Of a stretch of 64,000 nucleotides of DNA, positions 40,827 through 49,139 are shown in pieces. The notes beneath the pieces were generated by a model that saw only the letters and a list, made by a program, of their open reading frames with translations, had not been told where the DNA came from and searched no databases. This DNA is from UBA7662 sp036787895 (GTDB taxonomy: Bacteria; Bacteroidota; Bacteroidia; UBA7662): NCBI GenBank assembly GCA_036787895.1, contig DAIQOK010000001.1, positions 248,001 to 312,000 of the forward strand, read 5' to 3'. The position numbers and the translations under genes are program-made. Position 1 is the first letter of the stretch, and every line of letters starts with the position of its first letter.

Positions 40827-41909
40827 CTATGGATTTTCGTGGTAAATAAAAGGGAAAGGAGTTTTATAGACAAACCAGCCTCTGGTTACAATAAGCTCAT
40901 TTCCGAACACAACTATACCTCCTACACCAGGCAAAGCATTGTTGCCTTCACTGGGGCTTGGATTGAATAACTTGTCCGTGACAGGATGAGGTACATACAA
41001 GCGGCCTAAAGTAGCAAGTAGTAACATCCCGTTGGCATTGAGTGTTTGGCCACTAATTTGGGTGGAGTTGTCGGCCGGATTTTCAAATTCAAGGTTTTGA
41101 AACGTTATACTCGGGCCATTTACCACGAGCTTGTAGGTTCCCCCATCCATATTGGCAAATATTCCGTGACCGGTTACTTTATTAATTTCTATTGTTTTTG
41201 GAAATGAACCCGATGATATCCAGGAGTTTCCATTACTTATATGCAATTTGTATTCGATAATGCCAGTACCTTGAGTGGTATTCATGCTAAGCGCATGTAA
41301 ATTGCCATCGATTAACCAAATCTTTAGAATACTACCCATATTACCGATATGTGGTGGTTGATTGAGTATAGGCTCCCAGTTTACACCATCGGTTGTTTCC
41401 AATATATAATCATCATCCCAGGCACCTCCCGGCAACTGGTAATTATTAGCGATGGTATATGCTTTGCTACCGCCATTCCAAGCCACTACGCCATGAAATG
41501 GATTCGTTAAAGTTATTGAGGCACCACTATTAAGCGCTGTATAGGTTTTGGTAGTACCACTGGATGTATAACTGATTTCTACCCAGAAATCGCCGGATAA
41601 GTTTTGAAAACTCCGATTTAGTCCATCGTTGGGATCGGTTGTCCAATTGATACCGTCGGTAGAATAGGAATAAGGAGAGGCATATATTTTACCGTCTTTG
41701 ACTAAGCGTGCAGTGCGGCTAAATTGATCATCTGTGGTAATCCCATGCCTGGTCCAATGTATATACCTTCCACTTCCCGGATTATTCGGATTGTTAGGGT
41801 TACCTGGATTATTATTATTTAGACTTGTTTCCTCCTTGCTGCAGGCTGTAAAAATGGTAGCCACAATTAGGACAATCATTAACCTGCTAAATTTTCTATT
41901 TCTCATCAT
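40827..41909 (-). CDS. Surface lipoprotein with BNR-like repeats
   Basis: 360 residues. A type II signal (RLMIVLIVATIFTAC, Cys23) is followed by an Asn/Pro/Gly linker (NNNNPGNPNNPNNPGSG). The beta-rich domain holds recurring strands of the kind YSTDGINWTTDP and ETTDGVNWEPI, as in sialidase-like BNR/Asp-box propellers. No catalytic site is evident. Likely exposed at the outer membrane. Pro/Asn linkers of this sort tether domains away from the membrane. It stands alone between a bidirectional terminator and its own -7 element. Confidence 0.8.
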   Translation of the reverse strand: MMRNRKFSRLMIVLIVATIFTACSKEETSLNNNNPGNPNNPNNPGSGRYIHWTRHGITTDDQFSRTARLVKDGKIYASPYSYSTDGINWTTDPNDGLNRSFQNLSGDFWVEISYTSSGTTKTYTALNSGASITLTNPFHGVVAWNGGSKAYTIANNYQLPGGAWDDDYILETTDGVNWEPILNQPPHIGNMGSILKIWLIDGNLHALSMNTTQGTGIIEYKLHISNGNSWISSGSFPKTIEINKVTGHGIFANMDGGTYKLVVNGPSITFQNLEFENPADNSTQISGQTLNANGMLLLATLGRLYVPHPVTDKLFNPSPSEGNNALPGVGGIVVFGNELIVTRGWFVYKTPFPFIYHENP

Positions 41910-41964
41910 ATTTCTGGTAATGCCATTTTATTTACCTTGTTTCCATGAGCAAAACTCAGGTTTC

Positions 41965-41972
41965 CAAACATA
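41965..41972 (-). promoter_or_regulatory. Predicted -7 element of the BNR-like lipoprotein gene
   Basis: The minus strand reads TATGTTTG, an exact TAnnTTTG match 55 nt upstream of the ATG at 41909. Confidence 0.4.
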
Positions 41973-42091
41973 AGCATGTATTAACTCAAAAAAGAAAATC
42001 GCCTAAAAATAGCGTAGAAATACCTACAAAAAGGGATATAAATTCAACTACAAAGCAATTTCGCCTCAATAGATGATGAATTAACTCCTAA

Positions 42092-43099
42092 TTAACTCTC
42101 CCGTTCAATCAAATAATTGGCGAGTGCTTTTAGCTGCGGAATAATTTCATTCCGGCAGCCAGTAAGTTGATCCAAAGCCACAAAAGCAGCTTGCAATAAT
42201 TCCTGTTTTTTAAGCTCAGCCTGATGTGGTATACCTAAATCATCAAACACCGCCTTTACGCGACTAATTTTTAACGCATTATCTGACTCAGCATAAGCTG
42301 CAAGCAAGGAGGCAGTTTGAGATTCATTGGCTAAAGCCTCAGCGCACATGCGTAAAAAGGTGTGTTTATTCACAATAATGTCGCCTCCCACATTTTTGCC
42401 GAATTTTTCCGGGTCACCATAGGCATCCAACAAATCATCCTGGATTTGAAAGGCCAGACCTACTTTTTCGCCAAATTCATAGGCCAAACGTGCATTTACC
42501 GCATTTGCCCCACCTATTAATGCGCCCATTTCCAGGCAACCACCAAGCAATACCGAAGTTTTAAGTCGAATCATTTCAAGGTATTCATCCAGAGTGACTG
42601 CTGCCCGGTTCTGGAAATCCATATCAAGCTGCTGTCCTTCGCAAACTTCACGCGCCACCCGGTTAAAAACCTGCATCACAGCGGGAAGCTTGTCAGGTGC
42701 TACCCGACTCAATTGCTCGTAGGCCAGCACAAAAAGTACATCGCCCGACAAAATGGCCACATTTTCATCCCACTTCACATGTACTGTAGCCTGGCCTCTT
42801 CGTTTGTCGGCCTGGTCCATAATGTCGTCATGCAACAACGTAAAGTTGTGGAATAGTTCAAGGGCCAAGGCCGCCGGCAATGCTTTTTGGCTATCGGCTG
42901 CGAATAACTCGTAGCCAAGCATACACATAACAGGTCGCATACGTTTACCCCCTAAGGCCAAAAAATAACGCAAAGGTTCGTAAAGACGTTCGGGTTGATG
43001 GGGAAACTCCAACTGGTCGAGGGCTTGTTGGACTTGAGCCTGGTAAAGGGCTATTTTTTCGGCGTAGGCGTTGCTCACTGACTTATTTTTCGGGTACAT
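42092..43099 (-). CDS. Polyprenyl (geranylgeranyl/octaprenyl-type) diphosphate synthase
   Basis: Builds isoprenoid diphosphates for quinones or carotenoids by adding isopentenyl diphosphate. Both Asp-rich motifs are present: LLHDDIMDQADKRRG (first DDxxD, near residue 95) and QIQDDLLDAYGD (second). YFLALGGKRMRP and the KT motif (RLKTSVLLGG) are also there. Chain length cannot be set from sequence alone. The ATG at 43099 overlaps the RNase R gene by 17 bp; a GTG at 43081, just after its stop, starts closer to where homologues do (SNAYAEKIALYQ). Either way the two genes are co-transcribed. Confidence 0.92.
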   Translation of the reverse strand: MYPKNKSVSNAYAEKIALYQAQVQQALDQLEFPHQPERLYEPLRYFLALGGKRMRPVMCMLGYELFAADSQKALPAALALELFHNFTLLHDDIMDQADKRRGQATVHVKWDENVAILSGDVLFVLAYEQLSRVAPDKLPAVMQVFNRVAREVCEGQQLDMDFQNRAAVTLDEYLEMIRLKTSVLLGGCLEMGALIGGANAVNARLAYEFGEKVGLAFQIQDDLLDAYGDPEKFGKNVGGDIIVNKHTFLRMCAEALANESQTASLLAAYAESDNALKISRVKAVFDDLGIPHQAELKKQELLQAAFVALDQLTGCRNEIIPQLKALANYLIERES

Positions 43100-45239
43100 A
43101 ATTAAAATCGGCCTGACGTAAACGCAAATCAGCGTTCACAAGTTTTACCCTTACTTTATCGCCCAGGGTCATACTTCTGGCCGATCGATTGGCACGGATG
43201 GTATAACTGTCTTCATCGAAATAATAACGATCGTCGTTCATGCTGGCAAAACGTACCAAACCATCGCAGTGGTTGTAATCGATCATCACGTAAAACCCAA
43301 AATCCTTGATTTCAGCAATAATGGCATCGAATTCTTCGCCCACCTTGTCCATAATCATCTCTATTTGTTTGTATTTGGTCGACGCCCGTTCGGCCTGCAC
43401 CGCCGCCCGCTCCCGTTCGGAGCTATGCAAACAATCCTTTTCGATTTTTCCCTGATCCTGGGGTTTGGCATCAGGCAGCTGGTAAGCTTCCAGCAGTCGA
43501 TGCACCATAACATCCGGATAGCGGCGAATGGGTGAGGTAAAATGGGTGTAATGTTGAAAGGCCAGACCATAATGCCCAATATTGGAAGTAGTGTAAACCG
43601 CTTTAGCCATGGTGCGTATGGCCATTGATTCGATGATATCGGCTTCTTCTTTGCCTTCAAGATCTTCTACCAGCTTATTCAACGACTCACTGATGGCTTT
43701 CCGGCTGGTATAATTCACCTCATAGCCAAAACGCTCGACAAAATTAACCAGGCGTTTTAATCTTTCCAGGTCTGGTGCGTCATGCACGCGATACACAAAA
43801 TTATTGCGAAAAACACCGTGATCCTTGTATGCGATAAAAGCAGCCACACGTCGGTTAGCTAGCAACATAAAATCTTCGATGAGCATATGCGCCTCTTTCC
43901 GCTCTTTCACAAATACCGATAAAGGTTTACCGTTTTCATCGAGTTTGAATTTGAGTTCTTCCGATTCAAAACGAATTGACCCTTTGCGAAAACGATCCGC
44001 ACGCAGTTTATGAGCCAAATCATCAATCAATCGTAATTCTTTCAGATAATCGCCCTGACCGCTTTCCAGTATCTCCTGTACTTCTTCATAGGCAAAACGA
44101 CGGTCCGATTTGATAACTGTTCGGCCGAACCATTCATCCACGATATTGGCTTTATCGTCGAGCTCAAAAACTGCCGAAAAGGTGAGTTTCTCCTCATTCG
44201 GTCGTAACGAACACACCATATTACTCAGGTTTTCGGGCAACATAGGCACTACCCTGTCAACCATATATACCGACGTCGCCCGACGAATAGCTTCCTTATC
44301 CAGGGCGGAACCGGGTTGGACGTAATGCGATACATCGGCAATATGAACACCTACTTCATAATTGCCATTGTCGAGATACCGAAGTGAAAGGGCATCGTCA
44401 AAATCCTTGGCATCTACCGGGTCGATGGTAAAGGTGGTGATGTGGCGGAAATCACGACGTTTGGCGATTTCGGCTGCATCGATTTTCAGACTAAAACGTT
44501 CTGCTTCTTCAATCACCTGCTGAGGAAAAACCAGTGGAAAGCCAAATTCTGCCACAATTGAGAGCATTTCGGTCTCATGTTCTCCAGGTGAACCAAGAAT
44601 TTCGGTAATCTCACCCAGCGGGTTTTCCATCTTGCCTGTCCATTCAATAAGCTGGGCGATGGCTTTTTGCCCGTCTTTAGCGCCATTGAGTCGGTCGAGC
44701 GGAAGATAAATGTCGATGGCCATGTCCTTGCTATCCGGGACCAGAAAAGCGAAGTTTTTGTTGACATGTACGATACCTACAAAATGGGTGCGGAAGCGTT
44801 CTATGACTTCGATAATCTGCCCTTCGGTTTTGCCACGTTGACCGCCTTTTTTAGGCAGAATTTTAACCCGGACCTTGTCTTTGGCCAATGCATTGCCCAA
44901 TTTACTTTCAGGTATAAAAATGTCATTTTCACGCCCTTCAACCACCACAAATCCAAATCCTTTCTGCGTCATGGAAAGCGTACCTTCTAAGGTATCGGCT
45001 GCCTGTTTCAGTCGAAAACTGCCGGGTTTTTCGCTCTCAAGTATTTCCTGACGCTCAAGTTTTTCGAGCACCTGCATGATCATTTCGAGACTGAATTCGT
45101 CGCGTATTTTAAGTTTGGCGGCAATCTCACGGTAATTCAGTGACTTGGCCGATTTGTGTTGGCGGAAAATGCGGATGACTTCATCGCTCAATTGGTTGAG
45201 TTCAACTTTCAATCCACTGTTTTTTTGTCGTTTCGACAT
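43083..45239 (-). CDS. rnr: Ribonuclease R
   Basis: Processive 3'-5' exoribonuclease able to degrade structured RNA. The 718-residue protein has an N-terminal winged-helix region, cold-shock domains (GFGFVVVEGRENDIFIPESKL; VGIVHVNKNFAFLVPDSKD), the RNB catalytic core with FTIDPVDAKDFDDALSL (the metal-binding Asp cluster, near residue 270), GVHIADVSHYVQPGSALDKEA and YTHFTSPIRRYPDV. A C-terminal S1 domain (FDAIIAEIKDFGFYVMIDY) and a basic end complete it. The start lies 1 nt after the stop of the ABC gene upstream. Confidence 0.96.
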   Translation of the reverse strand: MSKRQKNSGLKVELNQLSDEVIRIFRQHKSAKSLNYREIAAKLKIRDEFSLEMIMQVLEKLERQEILESEKPGSFRLKQAADTLEGTLSMTQKGFGFVVVEGRENDIFIPESKLGNALAKDKVRVKILPKKGGQRGKTEGQIIEVIERFRTHFVGIVHVNKNFAFLVPDSKDMAIDIYLPLDRLNGAKDGQKAIAQLIEWTGKMENPLGEITEILGSPGEHETEMLSIVAEFGFPLVFPQQVIEEAERFSLKIDAAEIAKRRDFRHITTFTIDPVDAKDFDDALSLRYLDNGNYEVGVHIADVSHYVQPGSALDKEAIRRATSVYMVDRVVPMLPENLSNMVCSLRPNEEKLTFSAVFELDDKANIVDEWFGRTVIKSDRRFAYEEVQEILESGQGDYLKELRLIDDLAHKLRADRFRKGSIRFESEELKFKLDENGKPLSVFVKERKEAHMLIEDFMLLANRRVAAFIAYKDHGVFRNNFVYRVHDAPDLERLKRLVNFVERFGYEVNYTSRKAISESLNKLVEDLEGKEEADIIESMAIRTMAKAVYTTSNIGHYGLAFQHYTHFTSPIRRYPDVMVHRLLEAYQLPDAKPQDQGKIEKDCLHSSERERAAVQAERASTKYKQIEMIMDKVGEEFDAIIAEIKDFGFYVMIDYNHCDGLVRFASMNDDRYYFDEDSYTIRANRSARSMTLGDKVRVKLVNADLRLRQADFNYVPEK

Positions 45240-45240
45240 C

Positions 45241-46989
45241 TTATTGTTGACTTAAAAAGGCTTCAAATCGTTGATCAGGCAAAGCCGCAATCAACTTTCT
45301 GGTGTATTCGGTTTGGGGGTTGGCATACAAAGCATCGGCTTCGCCCAACTCCATTTGTTGACCATGTTGCAGCACCAATACACGATCGCTCATATGTTTG
45401 ATGACACTTAAGTCGTGAGAGATGAAAATATAGCTCAATTGGAGCTCATTTTGTAGTTTTTTCAGCAAATTCAGCACCTGTGCCTGTACCGACACGTCCA
45501 AAGCCGACACACTTTCATCACAAATGATGGTTTCAGGCTCCAGGGCCAGGCAGCGGGCTATCACAATACGTTGTCGTTGTCCGCCACTAAATTCATGCGG
45601 ATAGCGTTGGTAAAAGTCGGGGTCGAGTCCCACCTGCTGGAGCAAGGCCTGAACCCGCAGCAGTCGTTTTTGAGGGCTATCTACCAAGCCGTAAACCGCC
45701 ATAGGCTCTGCCAATGCCTGTCCGACTGTCAATCGCGGATTTAACGATGAATACGGGTCTTGAAAGATGATTTGAACTTGTTTGCGATATTCCCGCAGCG
45801 CATCGCCTTTTAGGGCCAAAACATCCTTGCCTTTATACCATATTTCACCGCGTATAGGTTCGGTAAGTCGAATAATACTTCTGCCCACGGTACTCTTGCC
45901 GGAACCTGATTCTCCTACCAAGCCCAAAGTTTCGGTTGGAAACAAATCAAAACTCACTTCATCAACCGCCTTCACCACTTTGGCTGTTTGCCAAAAAAAT
46001 GGCTTACTGCTAAAATAAGTGCATAAATTTTTGACCTCCAGTATTGGCCTGCGGGCATATAGCTCCCGATGCGATGCTTGTCGGTCTTGTTCACTAACCG
46101 GCCATTGGTCGGGCAACTGTTTTTGGTCCAAAAAGTCCTTTACAGTAAGCAATCGCGCTACCCGTTGCCGGGTTGCCGGCTTACAATGAATCAAGCCGCG
46201 GGTATAGGCTTGCTGAGGACGCCTAAACAAGTCTTCGACTGTTCCGCTTTCGACCAAACGACCATGTTGCATCACCAATACCCTGTCGGCTACTTCGGCA
46301 ACGACCCCAAGGTCGTGGGTAATCAAAATCACACCCATTTGGCGGGCTTGTTGCAATTCACGTAATAGTTCAAGTATAGCCGCTTGTACCGTAACATCCA
46401 GGGCAGTTGTAGGCTCATCAGCTATGAGAATTCGTGGATTACAGCTGAGGGCCATAGCAATCATTACCCGTTGTCGTTGCCCGCCCGAAAGCTGGTGGGG
46501 ATAGCTGTTGTAGAGGCTTACTGGTCGCGGCAATTTCACTTCTTCGAATAAAGCCAAAACCCGGGAACGTATCTCCTCCTCTGCTAAATTCCCATAATGT
46601 TGGCGAATCATTTCGGCAACCTGCTCCCCGCACTTATGCACCGGATTTAAGGACGTCATCGGTTCCTGAAAAATCATGGCCATTTCTTTGCCTCTGATTT
46701 TTCGGTATTCATTGGGTGACAAATTGGTTAATTCAACTGCTTGTCCATGCTGGTTGTATGTAATGCTACCAGCCTCTATATGGGCAAATCGGGCCGGCAG
46801 CAGGCCCATTATCGCCAAAGAACTCACCGATTTACCTGAACCCGACTCACCTACTATGCCCAATAATTCACCGGGGTTAAGTGTAAATGAGATGTCGTGG
46901 GTTACCCGATGAAATTCTCCTTCCCTGAAAAAAGCAACAGCCAGTCCAGCTACAGCTAATAAAGGGGTTTCGTTGGCAACGATTGGCAT
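45241..46989 (-). CDS. Double-ATPase peptide ABC transporter protein (DppD-DppF fusion type)
   Basis: Energises oligopeptide/dipeptide import. From ATG 46989 the protein is 582 residues with two complete ATPase domains: Walker A GIVGESGSGKSVSSLAIMG and GLVGESGSGKSTVGRSII; signatures LSGGQRQRVMIAMAL and FSGGQRQRIVIARCL; Walker B ILIADEPTTALD and TIICDESVSALD. The short oligopeptide/dipeptide extension after each domain is present, with no zinc or iron-sulphur ligands. The upstream ATG at 47055 adds non-conserved residues. No permease or binding-protein genes are in the window. Confidence 0.93.
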   Translation of the reverse strand: MPIVANETPLLAVAGLAVAFFREGEFHRVTHDISFTLNPGELLGIVGESGSGKSVSSLAIMGLLPARFAHIEAGSITYNQHGQAVELTNLSPNEYRKIRGKEMAMIFQEPMTSLNPVHKCGEQVAEMIRQHYGNLAEEEIRSRVLALFEEVKLPRPVSLYNSYPHQLSGGQRQRVMIAMALSCNPRILIADEPTTALDVTVQAAILELLRELQQARQMGVILITHDLGVVAEVADRVLVMQHGRLVESGTVEDLFRRPQQAYTRGLIHCKPATRQRVARLLTVKDFLDQKQLPDQWPVSEQDRQASHRELYARRPILEVKNLCTYFSSKPFFWQTAKVVKAVDEVSFDLFPTETLGLVGESGSGKSTVGRSIIRLTEPIRGEIWYKGKDVLALKGDALREYRKQVQIIFQDPYSSLNPRLTVGQALAEPMAVYGLVDSPQKRLLRVQALLQQVGLDPDFYQRYPHEFSGGQRQRIVIARCLALEPETIICDESVSALDVSVQAQVLNLLKKLQNELQLSYIFISHDLSVIKHMSDRVLVLQHGQQMELGEADALYANPQTEYTRKLIAALPDQRFEAFLSQQ

Positions 46990-47305
46990 AGAGCACGAAA
47001 ATACGAGCCAGTTGCCAGCAATACCACGCTGACAGTAATAATTTAATTTGCTCATCCGCTAAACTGCAAGTTGGTGGTTGTATCAATTATACACAGAGAC
47101 GGCTTGGAGAAACAGTGATTGTCTCCCTTTCCATCTCGACTCAAATCATCGATGAACTCTGATTTGGCTCGATGTCCGGACCCGATTAAAAAGAGTTTCG
47201 ACCAGGCTCAACAGGTACAAGGATGTATTTGAGAGAAACTACTTTAATGAAGTAATCGAACTTGTAAGCATGCGGATGAGCATTTAATTTAATACAGCAG
47301 TTGAA
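46990..47305. other. Intergenic region between the ABC gene and the exonuclease gene
   Basis: 316 nt. On the minus strand TATTTTCG at 46996-47003 is a one-mismatch -7 candidate very close to the ABC start. No ORF, RNA gene, repeat or hairpin with a T run is convincing. It may hold a decayed coding remnant, since a short open stretch lies at about 47219-47287, but nothing can be identified. Confidence 0.35.
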
Positions 47306-48034
47306 TTATGTACGCAGTACGACGGCTTCGTCGGGTATTTCACCGCCCTGCACAAGTTTTAAATATAGCCTGGCTACTGTAAGTACATCTCTTTCACAAT
47401 AAAGCTGAATCCGGGCAAGGTCCTTCTCCTCATAATAAACCCGGGCTACTTCACTGCCATCAATATCACTTTTCGGACTGGGTAAGCCAAAACAGAAGGC
47501 CAGCAGCTTGAGCGAAGTGTAATGTTTATAATCTCCGAATTTCCAGAGTTGAAGCGTATCGAGGTGGCGGACTTCCCAGGGTTTAAGTCCACCTATATCA
47601 AGCATGGGTGGTAAAGACACACCATGAATCAACATCCTCCGGCACAAATACGGGACGTCAAATTCGCGGATGTTGTGGCCGCATAAAAACCGCCCATTTT
47701 TATCCCAGGCACGCAACATCTCTGCAAAATCCAGAAGCAATTGCCTTTCATCATCGCCGGCATAAGAACGCAGATAAAAACGTTTTGCCACTTCGGCATG
47801 TTGAAGATAGCCTACCGAAATGCAGATTACCTTACCAAATTCCGCATATATCCCAGCTCTATCATACAAGCTGGCAGCATCATCTCCTTCATGCTGTTTG
47901 AAGTGTCGCGATTTATCTGTCCACAACTGCTTTGCCTCCTCTGTGAGTTCACTATATTGGGCAGTAATTGGAACAGTTTCCACATCAAGAAACAAAATAT
48001 GGTCAGTTTGGGGTGAAATATTTACACTTTGCAT
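47306..48034 (-). CDS. PolB-like DEDDy 3'-5' exonuclease
   Basis: 242-residue stand-alone proofreading-type exonuclease. Exo I is HILFLDVETVP (Asp17, Glu19), Exo II FLCGHNIREFDVPYLCRRM, and Exo III YCERDVLTVARLY, with Tyr spaced as in the DEDDy class. The family (PolB-related 3'-5' exonuclease domain) probably trims single-stranded DNA. Relatives are uncharacterised in vivo. Lone gene, divergent from the coiled-coil protein. Confidence 0.9.
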   Translation of the reverse strand: MQSVNISPQTDHILFLDVETVPITAQYSELTEEAKQLWTDKSRHFKQHEGDDAASLYDRAGIYAEFGKVICISVGYLQHAEVAKRFYLRSYAGDDERQLLLDFAEMLRAWDKNGRFLCGHNIREFDVPYLCRRMLIHGVSLPPMLDIGGLKPWEVRHLDTLQLWKFGDYKHYTSLKLLAFCFGLPSPKSDIDGSEVARVYYEEKDLARIQLYCERDVLTVARLYLKLVQGGEIPDEAVVLRT

Positions 48035-48108
48035 GGCTTTAAAACGTTATGAACACCTTGTTGAAAGGCAAATAATGAAAAAGCAGTGAGGTTCCGATAC
48101 GAAGTCCT

Positions 48109-48116
48109 TATTTTTG
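48109..48116 (+). promoter_or_regulatory. Predicted -7 element of the coiled-coil membrane protein gene
   Basis: TATTTTTG followed by CACGG, an exact TAnnTTTG match 35 nt upstream of the ATG at 48151. Confidence 0.45.
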
Positions 48117-48150
48117 CACGGTTATTGAAAAAAGTTGCTGAAAACGCGCT

Positions 48151-49053
48151 ATGTCTGAAGAAAAAAAGAGCAGTTCAAAGAGGTTAATCCTCGTTTTAGT
48201 GATCCTGGTGTTGATCATTTTAAATGGCGTATTTATTTACGTCTGGAATACCAATCGCCAACTCAAAGAAGAATCACAACGTCTTCTCCTCCAAAAAGAA
48301 ATCGAGTACCAAAAGGCTATTGGTGAGTTAAATCTTTTTAAAGGCAAAAATGCCCAACTCGACAGCCTGGTGGATGCCGCAAACATCGAATTGGCAGCAC
48401 GCAGTGTATCTCTGGATAGTTTGATTCAGAAAAACAAAGTCACTGCCCAGCAACTCGAGCGTTTTAAGCGAGAAAACGGCAAATTAAACTATTACAAACA
48501 GTTGTATCTCGAGAAAATCGATTCGCTCATCAAGGCGAACGAAAACTTGCAAGTTGAAAATCAGCAACTTAAAACTGAAATCAGGCAAGAACAAAAACGT
48601 GCCGATCGACTCATCGATGAAAATGTGAAACTGAGTAACAAAGTGGCGCTGGGCGCTGTACTCAAAGTAGCAGATATCAGCATAGAGGGCATACGCTCAC
48701 GAAGTGGTGGTAAAGAAGTTTCGACTAATCGGGCGCGTAGCACTGAAAAACTAAAGGCTTGTTTTACCATCGGTGAAAACCGGGTGGCTAATCGCGGAAA
48801 TAAAATCATTTATCTGCGTGTAATTGGACCTGAAGGAGTTACCCTCTGGATAGAAGATGCTGGCTCAGGCAAATTTATGGCCGAAGGTCAGGAAACACTT
48901 TACACCGCCTCAGCAAATATTGATTATCAGCAAGAATCATTGCCGCTTTGCATCTATTGGACCAAAGGCACCCCATTCGTTGAGGGTGTATACAAAGCTG
49001 AAATATATGCCGACGGCATGCTGATAGGCGAAAGCAGCTTTACACTGAGGTAG
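48151..49053 (+). CDS. Membrane-anchored coiled-coil protein, unknown function
   Basis: 300 residues: a basic N-terminus, one membrane segment (residues about 11-32, RLILVLVILVLIILNGVFIY), then about 130 residues of heptad-rich coiled coil (ending IRQEQKRADRLIDENVKLSNK). A compact C-terminal beta domain follows (TEKLKACFTIGENRVANRGNK... VTLWIEDAGSGKFM... YKAEIYADGMLIGESSFTLR). The family is common in Bacteroidota and is sometimes labelled a chromosome-partitioning protein without support; there is no ATPase motif. The C-terminal domain probably lies outside the inner membrane. Confidence 0.8.
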   Translation: MSEEKKSSSKRLILVLVILVLIILNGVFIYVWNTNRQLKEESQRLLLQKEIEYQKAIGELNLFKGKNAQLDSLVDAANIELAARSVSLDSLIQKNKVTAQQLERFKRENGKLNYYKQLYLEKIDSLIKANENLQVENQQLKTEIRQEQKRADRLIDENVKLSNKVALGAVLKVADISIEGIRSRSGGKEVSTNRARSTEKLKACFTIGENRVANRGNKIIYLRVIGPEGVTLWIEDAGSGKFMAEGQETLYTASANIDYQQESLPLCIYWTKGTPFVEGVYKAEIYADGMLIGESSFTLR

Positions 49054-49072
49054 TCTCAAAAATTCTAATGGA

Positions 49073-49119
49073 GTTCGCAAAGACGTCATCCAAGGAGAGC
49101 GGCTTTGCGAACTTTTTTT
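49073..49119 (+). terminator. Intrinsic terminator of the coiled-coil protein gene
   Basis: GTTCGCAAAG pairs perfectly with CTTTGCGAAC across a 20-nt loop, followed by seven T residues; 19 nt after the stop. No matching T run on the other strand. Confidence 0.85.
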
Positions 49120-49139
49120 ATTTCCTTAAAGTCGAACCT

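Noticed and set aside
47219..47290. Short open stretch with a protein-like flavour in the gap after the ABC gene
   Set aside because: Too short and without identifiable family; cannot be separated from chance.
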